From Planktotalea sp. (GTDB lineage Bacteria > Pseudomonadota > Alphaproteobacteria > Rhodobacterales > Rhodobacteraceae), in contig NZ_JABBAL010000016.1 in NCBI RefSeq assembly GCF_018607995.1, forward strand, positions 1 through 64,000: a stretch of 64,000 nt of DNA, read 5' to 3'. The notes beneath the pieces are model-generated. The model was not told the origin of the DNA. It made no database searches and worked only from the letters and a program-made list of their open reading frames with translations. The first letter of the stretch is position 1; each line of letters starts with the position of its first letter. The position numbers and the translations under genes were made by a program. This document shows, in pieces, positions 52,947 through 62,923 of this stretch.

Positions 52947-54581
52947 CTAGTGCCCGCCCAAAATCCCGGTCCGTACCTGATAGTCTGCTGCTATTTCGTA
53001 ATCAGGATCATCGTCGCTATCAACCATGAGATGACCCGCAGTGTTCAACAGCTGGTGGCAATCTCGGCTCAAATGACGCAGCTGAATGCGCTTTCCAGCC
53101 TCTTCATACTTGGCCGCGACCGCTTCAATTGCTTGCAACGCGGATTGATCAACCACCCGGCTTTGTGCGAAATCAACGATAATCTCAGACGGATCATCTG
53201 CAACATTAAACAATTCAATAAAGCCATCCGAAGATCCAAAGAACAGAGGTCCTTGGATTTCATAGACTTTTGCACCCTCAGAGCTGGCCGATGGGCGCTC
53301 AATCGCGTGAATGCGGCGAGCGTTGTTCCATGCATAGGCAAGTGCTGAGACGATCACCCCCACAACAACCGCCACAGCAAGGTCGGAATACACCGTCACA
53401 ACCGTTACCAAGATAATGACAAATGCGTCCATTTTCGGCACGCGGCGCAGGATCAGCAGCGAGTTCCACGCGAAAGTGCCAATCACCACCATAAACATAA
53501 CTCCCACAAGCGCGGCCAATGGGATCAACTCTATCACGGACGAGCCAGCAACGATGAATAGCAACAAAAAGAGTGCAGCCGCGATACCAGCGATCCGCGT
53601 GCGGCCGCCCGATTTCACGTTTATCATCGACTGACCAATCATCGCACAACCGCCCATGCCACCGAAGAAGCCAGTCACAGTATTCGCAAGTCCCTGCGCA
53701 ATACACTCTTGCGACGCGCCCCCGCGTTTGTTGGTCATTTCGCCCACAAGGTTCAGTGTCAACAAACTCTCGATCAAACCGATTGCCGCCAGGATAACAG
53801 CATAGGGCAGGATGATCTGGACCGTTTCCCAATTCAAAGGAACCGTGGGAATATGCCATGTTGGCAAACCGCCTTGGATAGACGCCAAATCGCCAACACG
53901 CGGAACATCAAGACCAAACGCAATCACAACAGCTGCGACAATTCCGATCCCGGCAAGTGGAGCCGGTATCACTCTCGTCAAGCGCGGCGTCACCCAAATG
54001 ATCGCCATGGTGCACCCAACAAGGATCAACATCAGCATCATCGGACCGCCAGACAACCATTCACCACCCGTCATACCATGCCCGTCACTCACGACGGTTC
54101 CCGGCACTTTAAATTGGGTCAACTGCGCAAGAAAAATAACAATTGCAAGGCCGTTTACGAAGCCAAGCATCACAGGATGCGGCACCAATCGAATGAACTT
54201 GCCCCAATGCATTGCCCCAAAGAAGATCTGCAAAAGTCCCATTAAAACAACGGTGGCAAACAGATACTCCACACCGTGTTGCGCGACCAAAGCCACCATG
54301 ACAACGGCCAAAGCCCCCGTCGCGCCCGAAATCATACCCGGACGTCCCCCAAACAAGGCAGTGATCAGGCCAACTAAAAACGCTGCATAAAGACCCACCA
54401 AAGGATGCACACCAGCGACAAACGCAAAGGCAACCGCTTCTGGCACAAGCGCCAAAGCCACCGTCAAGCCCGAGAGCAATTCGATCCGCAAACGCGTGAT
54501 TGAAAACCCTTCATCCGGCATCCACCGCAAATCGGGCGGTGTCATGTGATTGGCGAATGCACCGAGAATAGCTCGTTTCAT
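52947..54581 (-). CDS. SulP family anion transporter
   Basis: This 544-residue protein has a membrane part of about 12-14 spans (25-410) with the SulP signatures (GLTVALALVPEAVAFAFVAG, MISGATGALAVVMVAL) and a C-terminal STAS domain (about 430-540; VYEIQGPLFFGSSDGFIELF, VVDQSALQAIEA). Members carry sulfate or bicarbonate. The short N terminus and absence of a carbonic anhydrase fusion do not settle the anion. In a marine bacterium sodium-coupled bicarbonate transport (BicA-like) or sulfate transport are both reasonable. Confidence 0.9.
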   Translation of the reverse strand: MKRAILGAFANHMTPPDLRWMPDEGFSITRLRIELLSGLTVALALVPEAVAFAFVAGVHPLVGLYAAFLVGLITALFGGRPGMISGATGALAVVMVALVAQHGVEYLFATVVLMGLLQIFFGAMHWGKFIRLVPHPVMLGFVNGLAIVIFLAQLTQFKVPGTVVSDGHGMTGGEWLSGGPMMLMLILVGCTMAIIWVTPRLTRVIPAPLAGIGIVAAVVIAFGLDVPRVGDLASIQGGLPTWHIPTVPLNWETVQIILPYAVILAAIGLIESLLTLNLVGEMTNKRGGASQECIAQGLANTVTGFFGGMGGCAMIGQSMINVKSGGRTRIAGIAAALFLLLFIVAGSSVIELIPLAALVGVMFMVVIGTFAWNSLLILRRVPKMDAFVIILVTVVTVYSDLAVAVVVGVIVSALAYAWNNARRIHAIERPSASSEGAKVYEIQGPLFFGSSDGFIELFNVADDPSEIIVDFAQSRVVDQSALQAIEAVAAKYEEAGKRIQLRHLSRDCHQLLNTAGHLMVDSDDDPDYEIAADYQVRTGILGGH

Positions 54582-54756
54582 GTGGTTAACCTGCCTTTCG
54601 GAGTACGTTTTGTTAGCGTCCCGTAAACCAAGCCGAGGTCAAAGAACACCCCTGCTCGCACGCCATTTTGATGCAACGAAGACGATTCAGGCATTTTCAT
54701 TGAGCCTTGTGCTGGTTAGCCTGCCGATAAACTGCACATGACAGGAAACGATTAAC

Positions 54757-55632
54757 ATGAGTGACACCATGATTGCCGTTATTGGCGGCTCTGGTATTTA
54801 TGACATAGACGGCTTAGCCGATGCCACATGGCAAACCGTCGATAGCCCTTGGGGCACGCCGTCTGATCAAATCCTAACGGGCACGTTAAACGGTGTGAAA
54901 ATGGCCTTTCTGCCGCGTCATGGACGTGGTCATGTGCATTCCCCAACAACTGTGCCTTACCGCGCTAATATTGATGCACTGAAGCGCTTGGGCGCCACTA
55001 ATGTGGTCTCAGTTTCGGCCTGTGGCAGCTTTCGCGAAAATATGGCCCCAGGTGATTTTGTCATTGTAGATCAGTTCATTGACCGCACATTCGCGCGCGA
55101 AAAATCCTTCTTCGGCACAGGCTGCGTCGCGCATGTCTCTGTTGCGCACCCGACCTGCCCGCGCCTGTCAGAGGCTTGCCACACGGCGGCCAAGGACGCC
55201 GGCATCAATGTCCATATGGGGGGCACCTATCTTGCTATGGAAGGCCCGCAATTTTCCACCCTCGCGGAGAGCAAAATGTATCGCGAAAGCTGGGGCGCGG
55301 ATGTGATTGGCATGACCAACATGCCAGAAGCGAAACTCGCCCGCGAAGCGGAGCTTTGTTATGCCTCCGTCGCGATGATAACCGATTATGACAGCTGGCA
55401 CCCCGATCATGGAGAGGTCGATGTGACAGAAATTATCAAAACCCTGATGGGCAATTCCGACAAAGGTCGCGATCTCGTGAAAGGTTTGCCTGCCCTGCTT
55501 GGCGCAGAGCGCGAGGATTGCCCCCATGGCTGCGACAAAGCGTTGGAGTTCGCGGTAATGACGGCCCCCGAAAAGCGCGATCCAGTTTTGATCGCCAAAC
55601 TCGATGCTGTCGCTGGACGGGTTCTCGGCTGA
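54757..55632 (+). CDS. mtnP: S-methyl-5'-thioadenosine phosphorylase
   Basis: MtnP splits methylthioadenosine into adenine and methylthioribose 1-phosphate. The 291-residue product has IAVIGGSGIYDI at the start, FLPRHGRGHVHSPTTVPYRA, NVVSVSACGSFRE and GTYLAMEGPQFSTLAES, which are typical. Its stop overlaps the next gene's ATG (TGATG). With apt two genes downstream it makes a path from methylthioadenosine to AMP. Confidence 0.95.
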   Translation: MSDTMIAVIGGSGIYDIDGLADATWQTVDSPWGTPSDQILTGTLNGVKMAFLPRHGRGHVHSPTTVPYRANIDALKRLGATNVVSVSACGSFRENMAPGDFVIVDQFIDRTFAREKSFFGTGCVAHVSVAHPTCPRLSEACHTAAKDAGINVHMGGTYLAMEGPQFSTLAESKMYRESWGADVIGMTNMPEAKLAREAELCYASVAMITDYDSWHPDHGEVDVTEIIKTLMGNSDKGRDLVKGLPALLGAEREDCPHGCDKALEFAVMTAPEKRDPVLIAKLDAVAGRVLG

Positions 55633-56258
55633 TGGATCTTACCCTTTGGCTGGCCTCTGTTGCAGCGTCTGGCGCGTTGCTTCTAATTCCGGGGCCGACA
55701 ATCTTGCTGATCATCAGCTATGCAATCACGCAGGGCCGCAAGGTTGCGCTGGCCACGGCCGCGGGCGTCGCATTCGGGGATTTAATCGCCATGACGGCCT
55801 CCTTGATCGGGCTTGGCGCGTTGGTCGCGACCTCAGCCCTCGCATTCACGGTATTAAAGTGGCTCGGCGCACTTTATTTGCTCTATCTAGGCATAAAAAT
55901 GTTGAGGAACGCACCCAGTGAAGGGGCTGGATTAGTGAAAACAGACGCCTCTGCGACACCGAAACAAGTGTTTCGCCATGCTGCTATTGTCACGGCCCTA
56001 AACCCCAAGAGCATCGGTTTTTTCGTAGCCTTCGTGCCGCAATTCATCTCGTTTGAGGCAGCATATGTCCCCGGGGCCGGTATTTTGATTGCCACTTTCG
56101 TTGTATTGGCAGCGTTGAATGCATTTGCTTTCGCGCTTCTCGCCGATGTCTTGCGCACACAAATCGCAAGGCCGCGCGTGATACGCAGATTAACCCAAGC
56201 AGGCGGGCTAACACTGATCGGGATGGGTGCCGCAACAGCAGCGTTGAAGCGGGTGTGA
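55632..56258 (+). CDS. LysE/RhtB family translocator
   Basis: This 208-residue membrane protein of about six spans belongs to the LysE/RhtB amino-acid exporters. The N-terminal GALLLIPGPTILLIISYAIT and QGRKVALATAAGVAFGDL are typical. It starts inside mtnP's stop and ends overlapping the DUF2927 gene by four bases. Its place in a purine/methionine salvage run suggests export of an amino acid or purine-type product, but this is inference. Confidence 0.9.
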   Translation: MDLTLWLASVAASGALLLIPGPTILLIISYAITQGRKVALATAAGVAFGDLIAMTASLIGLGALVATSALAFTVLKWLGALYLLYLGIKMLRNAPSEGAGLVKTDASATPKQVFRHAAIVTALNPKSIGFFVAFVPQFISFEAAYVPGAGILIATFVVLAALNAFAFALLADVLRTQIARPRVIRRLTQAGGLTLIGMGAATAALKRV

Positions 56259-56869
56259 CGCGCGCGGCGCTCGCCCTGTCTCTGGCTTTATCGAGCGCTG
56301 TAAGTGCACAGGAATTTTTGGCGACCGACGCAGCCCTTGCGGATAACGATTTCTATCGCCTCGTCGCTTGCGCCGCTCCTCCAAAAGGGGATTGTAACAA
56401 GCCGATCGTACGTTGGGCCAAGACCGAGCTCACGATAGGGATTACCAAGATGGACCGAGCCTATCTGGGTGGCAAAAAAACCCGCGCAGAGGCGTCGTTG
56501 AGCCGGGCCATTGATGAAATCACCGCCGCGGGCACCGCAATTCAACTGATCCCTGATGACACGGCCCCAGATATCCCTATCCTATTCCTCGATATTCCCG
56601 CGCATAGCACGATCCAAGGCTCCGGCTTTCAAGTGCTTGAAGGCAAACCTATTTCTGGCGCAGGTATGCGCGTCCTAGCGAAAGATGGCGTGATCCTGAA
56701 ATCGGTGATTATTTTCACCACAGGTCTTCAGAAGCGTGTATTTGAAAGCGTCATGCTAGAAGAGATCACCCAAGGATTGGCTCTAATAACAGACATAGGC
56801 GGCCCCTATTACGAGAGCCGATCTATTTTCTACCAATCCAGCAACGCCCTGACAAAATTGGGTAAATAG
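56255..56869 (+). CDS. DUF2927 domain protein
   Basis: This 204-residue protein starts at GTG 56255 (overlap GTGA) with a short signal peptide (LALSLALSSAVSAQ) and ends FYQSSNALTKLGK. Segments typical of DUF2927 are IVRWAKTELTIGI, IPILFLDIPAHS and EEITQGLALITDIGG. The family is confined mostly to Rhodobacterales and relatives. Function is unknown; a peptidase-like fold has been suggested for similar periplasmic proteins, which I cannot verify here. Confidence 0.88.
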   Translation: MTRAALALSLALSSAVSAQEFLATDAALADNDFYRLVACAAPPKGDCNKPIVRWAKTELTIGITKMDRAYLGGKKTRAEASLSRAIDEITAAGTAIQLIPDDTAPDIPILFLDIPAHSTIQGSGFQVLEGKPISGAGMRVLAKDGVILKSVIIFTTGLQKRVFESVMLEEITQGLALITDIGGPYYESRSIFYQSSNALTKLGK

Positions 56870-56938
56870 GACATCATGGCCCTTGGCCGCCACTACACCG
56901 CGCGTTAAACAATCCTGACACGCCAAAGGACGCAAATC

Positions 56939-57469
56939 ATGAAAACCGTCAAAGACTACATTCGTACGATCCCTGATTTCCCACATGAAGGGATCATGTT
57001 TCGAGATGTCACCACGCTTTTCAGCGACCCGCGCGGGTTTCGCATGGCTATTGACCAGCTGTTGCACCCCTATGTGGGCATAAAGATTGACAAAGTCGTC
57101 GGCCTCGAAGCGCGTGGCTTCATTTTAGGCGGCGCAATCGCGCATCAATTGAGCATCGGTTTCATCCCTGTTCGCAAAGCGGGTAAACTGCCCGGTGCCG
57201 TAATTTTTCAGGACTACAAACTTGAGTACGGCGAAGCGACGGTTGAATTGCACGACGATGCGATCGAAGCAGGTGAAAAGATCCTCGTCATCGACGATCT
57301 ACTAGCCACGGGCGGCACTGCAGAGGCAGGCATCAAACTGATCGAACGTCTTGGCGGCGAGATTGTTGGCTGCGGTTTTGTTATCGACCTGCCCGAACTT
57401 GGTGGACGCAAACGCCTTGAGGCGTTGGGCGTCGATGTCAAAGCCTTATGTAGTTACGAGGGCCTATAG
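56939..57469 (+). CDS. apt: Adenine phosphoribosyltransferase
   Basis: Apt makes AMP from adenine and PRPP. The 176-residue product has the PRPP motif [17 protein letters not shown] (about 115-131) and [19 protein letters not shown]. It recovers adenine made by MtnP upstream. Its 3' end overlaps the convergent GlcD-type gene by six bases (57464-57469), so no terminator fits between them. Confidence 0.95.
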   Translation: MKTVKDYIRTIPDFPHEGIMFRDVTTLFSDPRGFRMAIDQLLHPYVGIKIDKVVGLEARGFILGGAIAHQLSIGFIPVRKAGKLPGAVIFQDYKLEYGEATVELHDDAIEAGEKILVIDDLLATGGTAEAGIKLIERLGGEIVGCGFVIDLPELGGRKRLEALGVDVKALCSYEGL

Positions 57470-58876
57470 CGCCAGCACCACACCAGGGTTCATGATCCCA
57501 TTTGGATCTAGCGCTGCCTTGATCGCGCGCATCGCCGCAAGCTTAGCTGGGTCGCCATATTTTTCAAGATCTGCAGTTTTAAGGCGGCCGATCCCGTGTT
57601 CTGCACTGATGGATCCCCCGAGCTCATCAACCAGATCATGAACGCCGACCTTCACCAAATCGCGTACATCCAAATAATCGGACCGCGTTTTTCCTGTCTC
57701 AGGAAAGACGTTGTAATGCAGATTGCCATCGCCAAGGTGCCCAAAACAATTGACTAACATTGGCCCAAGGTTTGATATGACTTCACCCGCACGTGTAATG
57801 AACTCAGGCACAAGGCTGATCGGCACGGAAATATCATGAGACGACACAGAACCGACCAAACGATTAGCCTCTGGAATGTGTTCGCGCACGGACCAAAATT
57901 CTTGTCGTTGCCCAACGGATTGCGCGATCAAGCCATCACTGACCCAGCCCTGCTCTAGCCCTGTTTCAAACAAAGTTTCAAGCGCGTCCTGCGGATCAAG
58001 TCCACGCGCCAGACCGACTTCGATCAGGACACACCATTCGGGATCTTGCTCAAAAGGCAAACGCACGCTTGGCAGATAGTCACGCAGGAATTCAAGGCCT
58101 TGGCGGTGGATCAATTCAAACGCGCTGATACTATCGCCCAACTGGCTGCGTGCCTCAGCAAGAAGGGAAATCGCAGCTTGTGGGTCTTCTACCACGAGAA
58201 ACGCAGTTCCCTCGGCGGCAGGTCGCGGGCTAAGCTTTAACGATGCTGCCGTGATTATTCCCAGCGATCCTTCCGAGCCTATGAGCAAATTGCGCAAATC
58301 ATAGCCCGTGTTGTCCTTGCGCAATCGCGAGAGGCCATTCCAGATGCTCCCATCCGGCAACACCGCCTCAAGCCCGAGGCACAAATCACGTGTATTCCCA
58401 TAACGCAGAACATTCACACCACCCGCATTCGTTGCAAGATTTCCGCCAATTTGTGCGGTCCCTTCAGAGGCGAGCGACAACGGAAAAAGGCGATCCACAT
58501 CGGCGGCAGCCGTTTGGATATTCGCCAAAATAGCGCCTGCTTCGGCAACAAGGACATTCTCGCTTGGATGCACAGAACGGATCGCGTTCATGCGTTCTAA
58601 AGATAGGATAAGCGGGCGGGGGCCATTAGGCGCAACCTGCCCGCCGACCAACCCTGTACCACCACCATAGGGCACAATACCGATGCCCGCTTGGTTCGCG
58701 AGGCGCACAATCGTTGCGACTTGTTCCACAGTCTGCGGAACTGCCATCAAAGTTGTTTGACCTGCATAGCGTCCGCGCGGCTCTTCCAAATAGCGTGGTT
58801 CGATCTCTTTGATCACATCGGATGGAAGGGCCGCACGCAAAGCAGCTTCAAAGTCGTCGGAAACGTCGTTCAACAT
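57464..58876 (-). CDS. FAD-binding oxidase (GlcD/D-2-hydroxyacid dehydrogenase type)
   Basis: This 470-residue flavoprotein has the PCMH-type FAD domain (about 35-215; [38 protein letters not shown]) and a C-terminal FAD-oxidase domain with metal-site histidines ([20 protein letters not shown]). This set matches D-lactate, glycolate or D-2-hydroxyglutarate dehydrogenases. GlcE and GlcF are not adjacent, so the single-subunit D-2-hydroxyglutarate or D-lactate type is more likely. Electron acceptor and substrate are not visible. Confidence 0.9.
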   Translation of the reverse strand: MLNDVSDDFEAALRAALPSDVIKEIEPRYLEEPRGRYAGQTTLMAVPQTVEQVATIVRLANQAGIGIVPYGGGTGLVGGQVAPNGPRPLILSLERMNAIRSVHPSENVLVAEAGAILANIQTAAADVDRLFPLSLASEGTAQIGGNLATNAGGVNVLRYGNTRDLCLGLEAVLPDGSIWNGLSRLRKDNTGYDLRNLLIGSEGSLGIITAASLKLSPRPAAEGTAFLVVEDPQAAISLLAEARSQLGDSISAFELIHRQGLEFLRDYLPSVRLPFEQDPEWCVLIEVGLARGLDPQDALETLFETGLEQGWVSDGLIAQSVGQRQEFWSVREHIPEANRLVGSVSSHDISVPISLVPEFITRAGEVISNLGPMLVNCFGHLGDGNLHYNVFPETGKTRSDYLDVRDLVKVGVHDLVDELGGSISAEHGIGRLKTADLEKYGDPAKLAAMRAIKAALDPNGIMNPGVVLAL

Positions 58877-58893
58877 GTACTCATGCCCTTTAT

Positions 58894-59478
58894 CTAGCCG
58901 ACGTCCGTGCGCCCGCGTCTGTCCATTCTAAGCGCAGAGTAAAGAACATGGCTGCGCCATCGCCCGTCAATCTGCAAATATGCTTGCGCCACGCCCTCAT
59001 ATTTAAAACCTGTGCGTTCCAGAACCCCACGCGAAGCCTTGTTTTCAGGCAAACAAGCCGCTTCCAAACGCGATAAATCCATCCGCTCGAACGCGTAGTG
59101 CACCATCGCGGCGATGGATTCACTCATATAACCATGACGTGCATACTGATGGCCAATCCAGTAGCCGAGCGAACCGCATTGCGCGGGACCACGGCGAATA
59201 TTGTCAAGCGTAATCGCGCCCATCAACGCGCCATCTTCGCGACGTTCAATAAAAAGCGGCACGGCTGTATCGCCAGAAATGGAGCGCTGCGCCCAATAGA
59301 CTCGATTGGTAAAAGCCTTACGCGTCAGATGGTTAGAGGCCCAAGTGGGTTCCCACTTGGTCAAGAAATCAGCACTATCGAAACGCAAATTGGCCCAAGC
59401 GCGAAAATCGGAATGAATGGGCGGGCGCAGCGACAGACGCTCGGTTTCCAAACGTATTTTGCGCCGAACCCGCAGCAT
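58894..59478 (-). CDS. GNAT family N-acetyltransferase (RimJ/RimL type)
   Basis: This 194-residue protein has the RimJ/RimL pattern: ETERLSLRPP at the start, GSLGYWIGHQYARHGYMSES with the acetyl-CoA loop, and LEAACLPENKASRGVLERTG. It may acetylate the N terminus of a ribosomal protein or a small metabolite. Its start overlaps the M16 peptidase stop by one base at 59478, so it belongs to the same transcript. Confidence 0.9.
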   Translation of the reverse strand: MLRVRRKIRLETERLSLRPPIHSDFRAWANLRFDSADFLTKWEPTWASNHLTRKAFTNRVYWAQRSISGDTAVPLFIERREDGALMGAITLDNIRRGPAQCGSLGYWIGHQYARHGYMSESIAAMVHYAFERMDLSRLEAACLPENKASRGVLERTGFKYEGVAQAYLQIDGRWRSHVLYSALRMDRRGRTDVG

Positions 59479-60740
59479 TATGCGGCGCGACCCTTTAAGA
59501 GATCCGCAAGATCAGGTGCACGTTCCACAGGCCCATAAAGCGCTAGGGCCGCGGGCGCTTCACCCGCAAGCGACACCGCGAAGTCACGCACACCTTGCTT
59601 CGTTACTGCATCAATCTGCGCAACGGTTTCTTCAAGCGGCGGAATGCGGTTCCAGATTTGCATCAAACGCGCAAGACGTTCCGCGCGGCTTGATGGGCTT
59701 TCTAGCCCCATGAGCATGCCAGCTTTCATCTGTGCACGTGCCCGCGCAACTTCTGTTTCGTTCATATCATCCGCTGCGCGCGCTAGCTCTTGCATCGTGA
59801 TGCTTGCAAGCTCGGGCAATTGTTCCCCACTGGTCCCCGCATAAATCGTCATCATGCCAGTGTCCGAATGTGCGCCAGTTTGTGCGAAAATTGTGTAACA
59901 TAGCCCACGCTTTTCACGCACCTCTTGGAACAGGCGGCTCGACATGCCGCCACCCAAAGCGACGGAATAAATCTGCGCCGTATAAATCGCGTCATCGCAA
60001 TAGCCTGGTCCTTCAAAGGCCAATGCGAAGTGAGCCTGCTCTAGCGGCTTGATCTCACGCCGCGCGCCTCCTTGAAAAAGGGCCTTCGTCGGCACGTTGG
60101 CCACACGGCTTTCAAGACCACCGAACAGCTCTTCCGCAGCACGCACAATTGCTTCGTGATCCACATCCCCTGCCGCGGAAAGGATCATCTGCGACGGGCC
60201 ATAATGCTCATGCACAAAGCGGCGCAAATCTTCGCGCGAAAAACTGCGCACTCGCTCTTCTGGACCAAGGATCGTGCGGCCAATAGGTTGATCGGGATAG
60301 GCTTCATCTTGCAGCCAGTCAAAGATCACATCGTCTGGTGTATCGAGCGCTTGGCCGATCTCTTGCAAAATCACGCCACGCTCGACCTCGATCTCATCTT
60401 CGTCAAACACCGGGTTGAGCAAAATATCGGAGATCACATCCAACGCCAGCGGCACATCACCGCCCAAGACACGCGCGTAATAGGCCGTCACTTCGCGACT
60501 TGTGTAGGCGTTGATATAGCCACCCACATCCTCAATCTCTTCAGCAATTTGCAAAGAGGTGCGTGTCTTCGTGCCTTTGAACGCCATATGCTCAAGAAAA
60601 TGCGCAATGCCATTCTGCTCGATGCGTTCATTGCGACCACCAGTTGTGACCCAAATCCCAATCGATGCGCTTTGAAGGCCCAGCATTTTTTCAGTCACAA
60701 TGCGAAACCCGTTCGCGAGGCTGTGGGTTTGCACACTCAC
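59478..60740 (-). CDS. M16 family zinc peptidase (processing-peptidase type)
   Basis: This 420-residue M16 protein has the inverted zinc motif HFLEH at residues 47-51, with the distal Glu about 77 residues on (ERGVILQEIGQ). GGGMSSRLFQEVREKRGLCY is the R/Y pair of the C-terminal half. It is a relative of mitochondrial processing peptidase beta. It overlaps thrC by four bases. The natural substrate in bacteria is uncertain; small peptides are likely. Confidence 0.93.
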   Translation of the reverse strand: MSVQTHSLANGFRIVTEKMLGLQSASIGIWVTTGGRNERIEQNGIAHFLEHMAFKGTKTRTSLQIAEEIEDVGGYINAYTSREVTAYYARVLGGDVPLALDVISDILLNPVFDEDEIEVERGVILQEIGQALDTPDDVIFDWLQDEAYPDQPIGRTILGPEERVRSFSREDLRRFVHEHYGPSQMILSAAGDVDHEAIVRAAEELFGGLESRVANVPTKALFQGGARREIKPLEQAHFALAFEGPGYCDDAIYTAQIYSVALGGGMSSRLFQEVREKRGLCYTIFAQTGAHSDTGMMTIYAGTSGEQLPELASITMQELARAADDMNETEVARARAQMKAGMLMGLESPSSRAERLARLMQIWNRIPPLEETVAQIDAVTKQGVRDFAVSLAGEAPAALALYGPVERAPDLADLLKGRAA

Positions 60741-62125
60741 GAAGAAATACCCGCGCGAACGATATCTTGCAGCGCGTTAAGATCATTCGGGGCGCGCGTC
60801 ACACGTTCCTCACGCTCAAACAGGTCAGCCATGCGCGGTGGTAGTGCTGGCCGTTCCCCTGTCGCAGCTTCAACAGCATCCGGGAATTTTGCGGGATGCG
60901 CAGTCGCGAGGGTGATCATCCCCGTTTCGCCAATGTGATTTTCCGCCACAGCGACACCAATCGCGGAATGCGGGCAAAGCACCTCGCCAGTTTCTTGCAA
61001 CGCACGTGTGATCATCGCAGAGGTTCCCACCTCATCAATCATGCCGCTGTCGTAATGCGCTTGCAAAGCCCCCATCGCGTTGCCTGAAATAGTAAAGCTA
61101 CCATCGGTAGCCAAATCGTCCATGAGGCTCTTGATTGCAGTGCCGTCCTGATCATACGCAAAGAAAAGCGCGCGCTCGAAATTGGAGGAAATCTCGATAT
61201 CCATAGAGGGGGAAATTGACGGTTTCACGCCAGACTTGGTGTAAGCAGAGGTTTCCATGCAGCGATGCAAAATGTCATTTTGGTTGGTTGCGATCACCAG
61301 ACGATCAATCGGCAGGCCCATTTTCTTGGCAATAAAGCCCGCGAAAATATCCCCGAAGTTGCCTGTCGGCACGGTAAAACTCACCTTGCGATCCGGTGCC
61401 CCCAAGGACACGGCCGTGGAAAAATAATAAACCACTTGCGCAAGAACGCGCGCCCAATTGATGGAATTCACACCAGCCAATTGAACACCATCGCGGAACT
61501 CAAAGTCGTTGAACATATCCTTAAGACGCGCTTGGCAATCATCGAAGTCACCATCCATCGCAATTGAATGCACGTTGGCTTCCGTCGGCGTTGTCATCTG
61601 GCGACGCTGCACTTCGGAGACACGTCCATGCGGATAGAGGATGAATACATCCACGGCATCAAGACCACGGAACGCTTCGATCGCTGCAGAACCCGTATCA
61701 CCGGATGTCGCCCCAACAATTGTGACACGTTTGCCGGACCGTTTAAGAGCAAGTTCAAACATCTGGCCGATGAGTTGCATCGCGAAATCTTTGAACGCGA
61801 GGGTTGGGCCGTGAAACAGCTCCATCAGAAAATGGTTCGGTGCAAGTTGCACCAATGGTGCGCGCGCGATGTGGCCGAAGCCTGCATAAGCCCGTCGGAT
61901 ACACCCTTTGAATTCTTCATCCGTGAACGTGTCGCCCACGAACGGACGCATCACACGAAACGCAATCTCTTCATAGCTTGCGCCATTCATCGCGCGCATG
62001 TCATCGACGCTCATTTGCGGAATCGTTTCAGGCACATAAAGCCCCCCGTCCCGCGCAAGACCTGTGAGCATCGCTTCCTCAAAAGACAAAACCGGTGCAG
62101 CACCACGTGTAGAGACGTATTTCAT
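60737..62125 (-). CDS. thrC: Threonine synthase
   Basis: ThrC converts O-phosphohomoserine to threonine. The product has 462 residues from 62125 (MKYVSTRGAAPVLSFEEAM). The PLP lysine is in LAFKDFAMQ. SGDTGSAAIEAF and the VPTGNFGDIFAGFIAKKMG loop are typical. It overlaps both neighbours: the M16 gene by four bases and surf1 by one. A frame from 62206 runs into surf1 and is not conserved. Confidence 0.95.
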   Translation of the reverse strand: MKYVSTRGAAPVLSFEEAMLTGLARDGGLYVPETIPQMSVDDMRAMNGASYEEIAFRVMRPFVGDTFTDEEFKGCIRRAYAGFGHIARAPLVQLAPNHFLMELFHGPTLAFKDFAMQLIGQMFELALKRSGKRVTIVGATSGDTGSAAIEAFRGLDAVDVFILYPHGRVSEVQRRQMTTPTEANVHSIAMDGDFDDCQARLKDMFNDFEFRDGVQLAGVNSINWARVLAQVVYYFSTAVSLGAPDRKVSFTVPTGNFGDIFAGFIAKKMGLPIDRLVIATNQNDILHRCMETSAYTKSGVKPSISPSMDIEISSNFERALFFAYDQDGTAIKSLMDDLATDGSFTISGNAMGALQAHYDSGMIDEVGTSAMITRALQETGEVLCPHSAIGVAVAENHIGETGMITLATAHPAKFPDAVEAATGERPALPPRMADLFEREERVTRAPNDLNALQDIVRAGISS

Positions 62126-62808
62126 TATATGTCCTTCTGCGCTGTTCGTGCGCGCCATAGGAAAGTCAGTGTCATGATCAGCCAGATCACAGCGAGCGAA
62201 AACCAAGTGATTGCATATTGCAAATGATCATTCGGAATGCCCACCTTGTCCACGGGCAAAGGCGCGACCGGGTCATTTTCGAACGAAGATGTACGCAGTA
62301 CGATCATCACGGGTTCGGTCTCCAAATGCTTGGCCATCGCAGGTACGTCGCGCGCAAACCAAATCTCTGCTTTCAGATCCGGCTCTGGAATTGAACTGCC
62401 AGTTTCGTCGGGCCAATGCAGGTTTCCCGTCACGTTTGCCATACCTGTCGGGCGATCCGCATTTTTCTGGTCAATTTTGACGAAGCCACGATCAAGCAAA
62501 ATGCGCCGTCCCGTGTCTGTCTCAAACGTAGAAATGATGCGATAGCCCGGGCCGACCTGCTTTTGCGAAACCAGAACGTGGATTTCTTCGCTGGTCACCG
62601 CCCCTTTGGCAGTCACGGGTAAAAAGCGATCGGTTAAACGATCAAATTCATCGGGGAGTTCGACAGGTTCGGCGGCGATACGTGCATCGATGTCGGCGAG
62701 GATCGCCTGCTTCCAAGTCAATCGCTGCATTTGCCAAACACCAAGCGATACCAAGATGGCAACGCCGATAAGGCCAAATAGCAGAGGAACAAGGTAACGG
62801 GTCAGCAT
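62125..62808 (-). CDS. SURF1 family cytochrome oxidase assembly protein
   Basis: SURF1 assists heme a insertion in cytochrome c oxidase. With the start at 62808 (MLTRYLVPLLFGLIGV) it has 227 residues and two spans, near residues 5-25 and about 195-215, with a periplasmic domain between. LGVWQMQRLTWKQAIL after the first span and YAITWFSLAVIWLIMTLTFL at the end are typical. It lies directly after ctaE, the oxidase subunit III gene. A start at 62853 is also in frame. Confidence 0.92.
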   Translation of the reverse strand: MLTRYLVPLLFGLIGVAILVSLGVWQMQRLTWKQAILADIDARIAAEPVELPDEFDRLTDRFLPVTAKGAVTSEEIHVLVSQKQVGPGYRIISTFETDTGRRILLDRGFVKIDQKNADRPTGMANVTGNLHWPDETGSSIPEPDLKAEIWFARDVPAMAKHLETEPVMIVLRTSSFENDPVAPLPVDKVGIPNDHLQYAITWFSLAVIWLIMTLTFLWRARTAQKDI

Positions 62809-62923
62809 GCGTGCATGGGGTCCATCAAGTGACAAAGCGCGCAAGGAAAACACCCTGCGCGCCTTGGCTTTTGTCGTGTTGCGACGCGGGTTTCAAGATC
62901 GCATCGCACCGTTCGAGTTTTGT

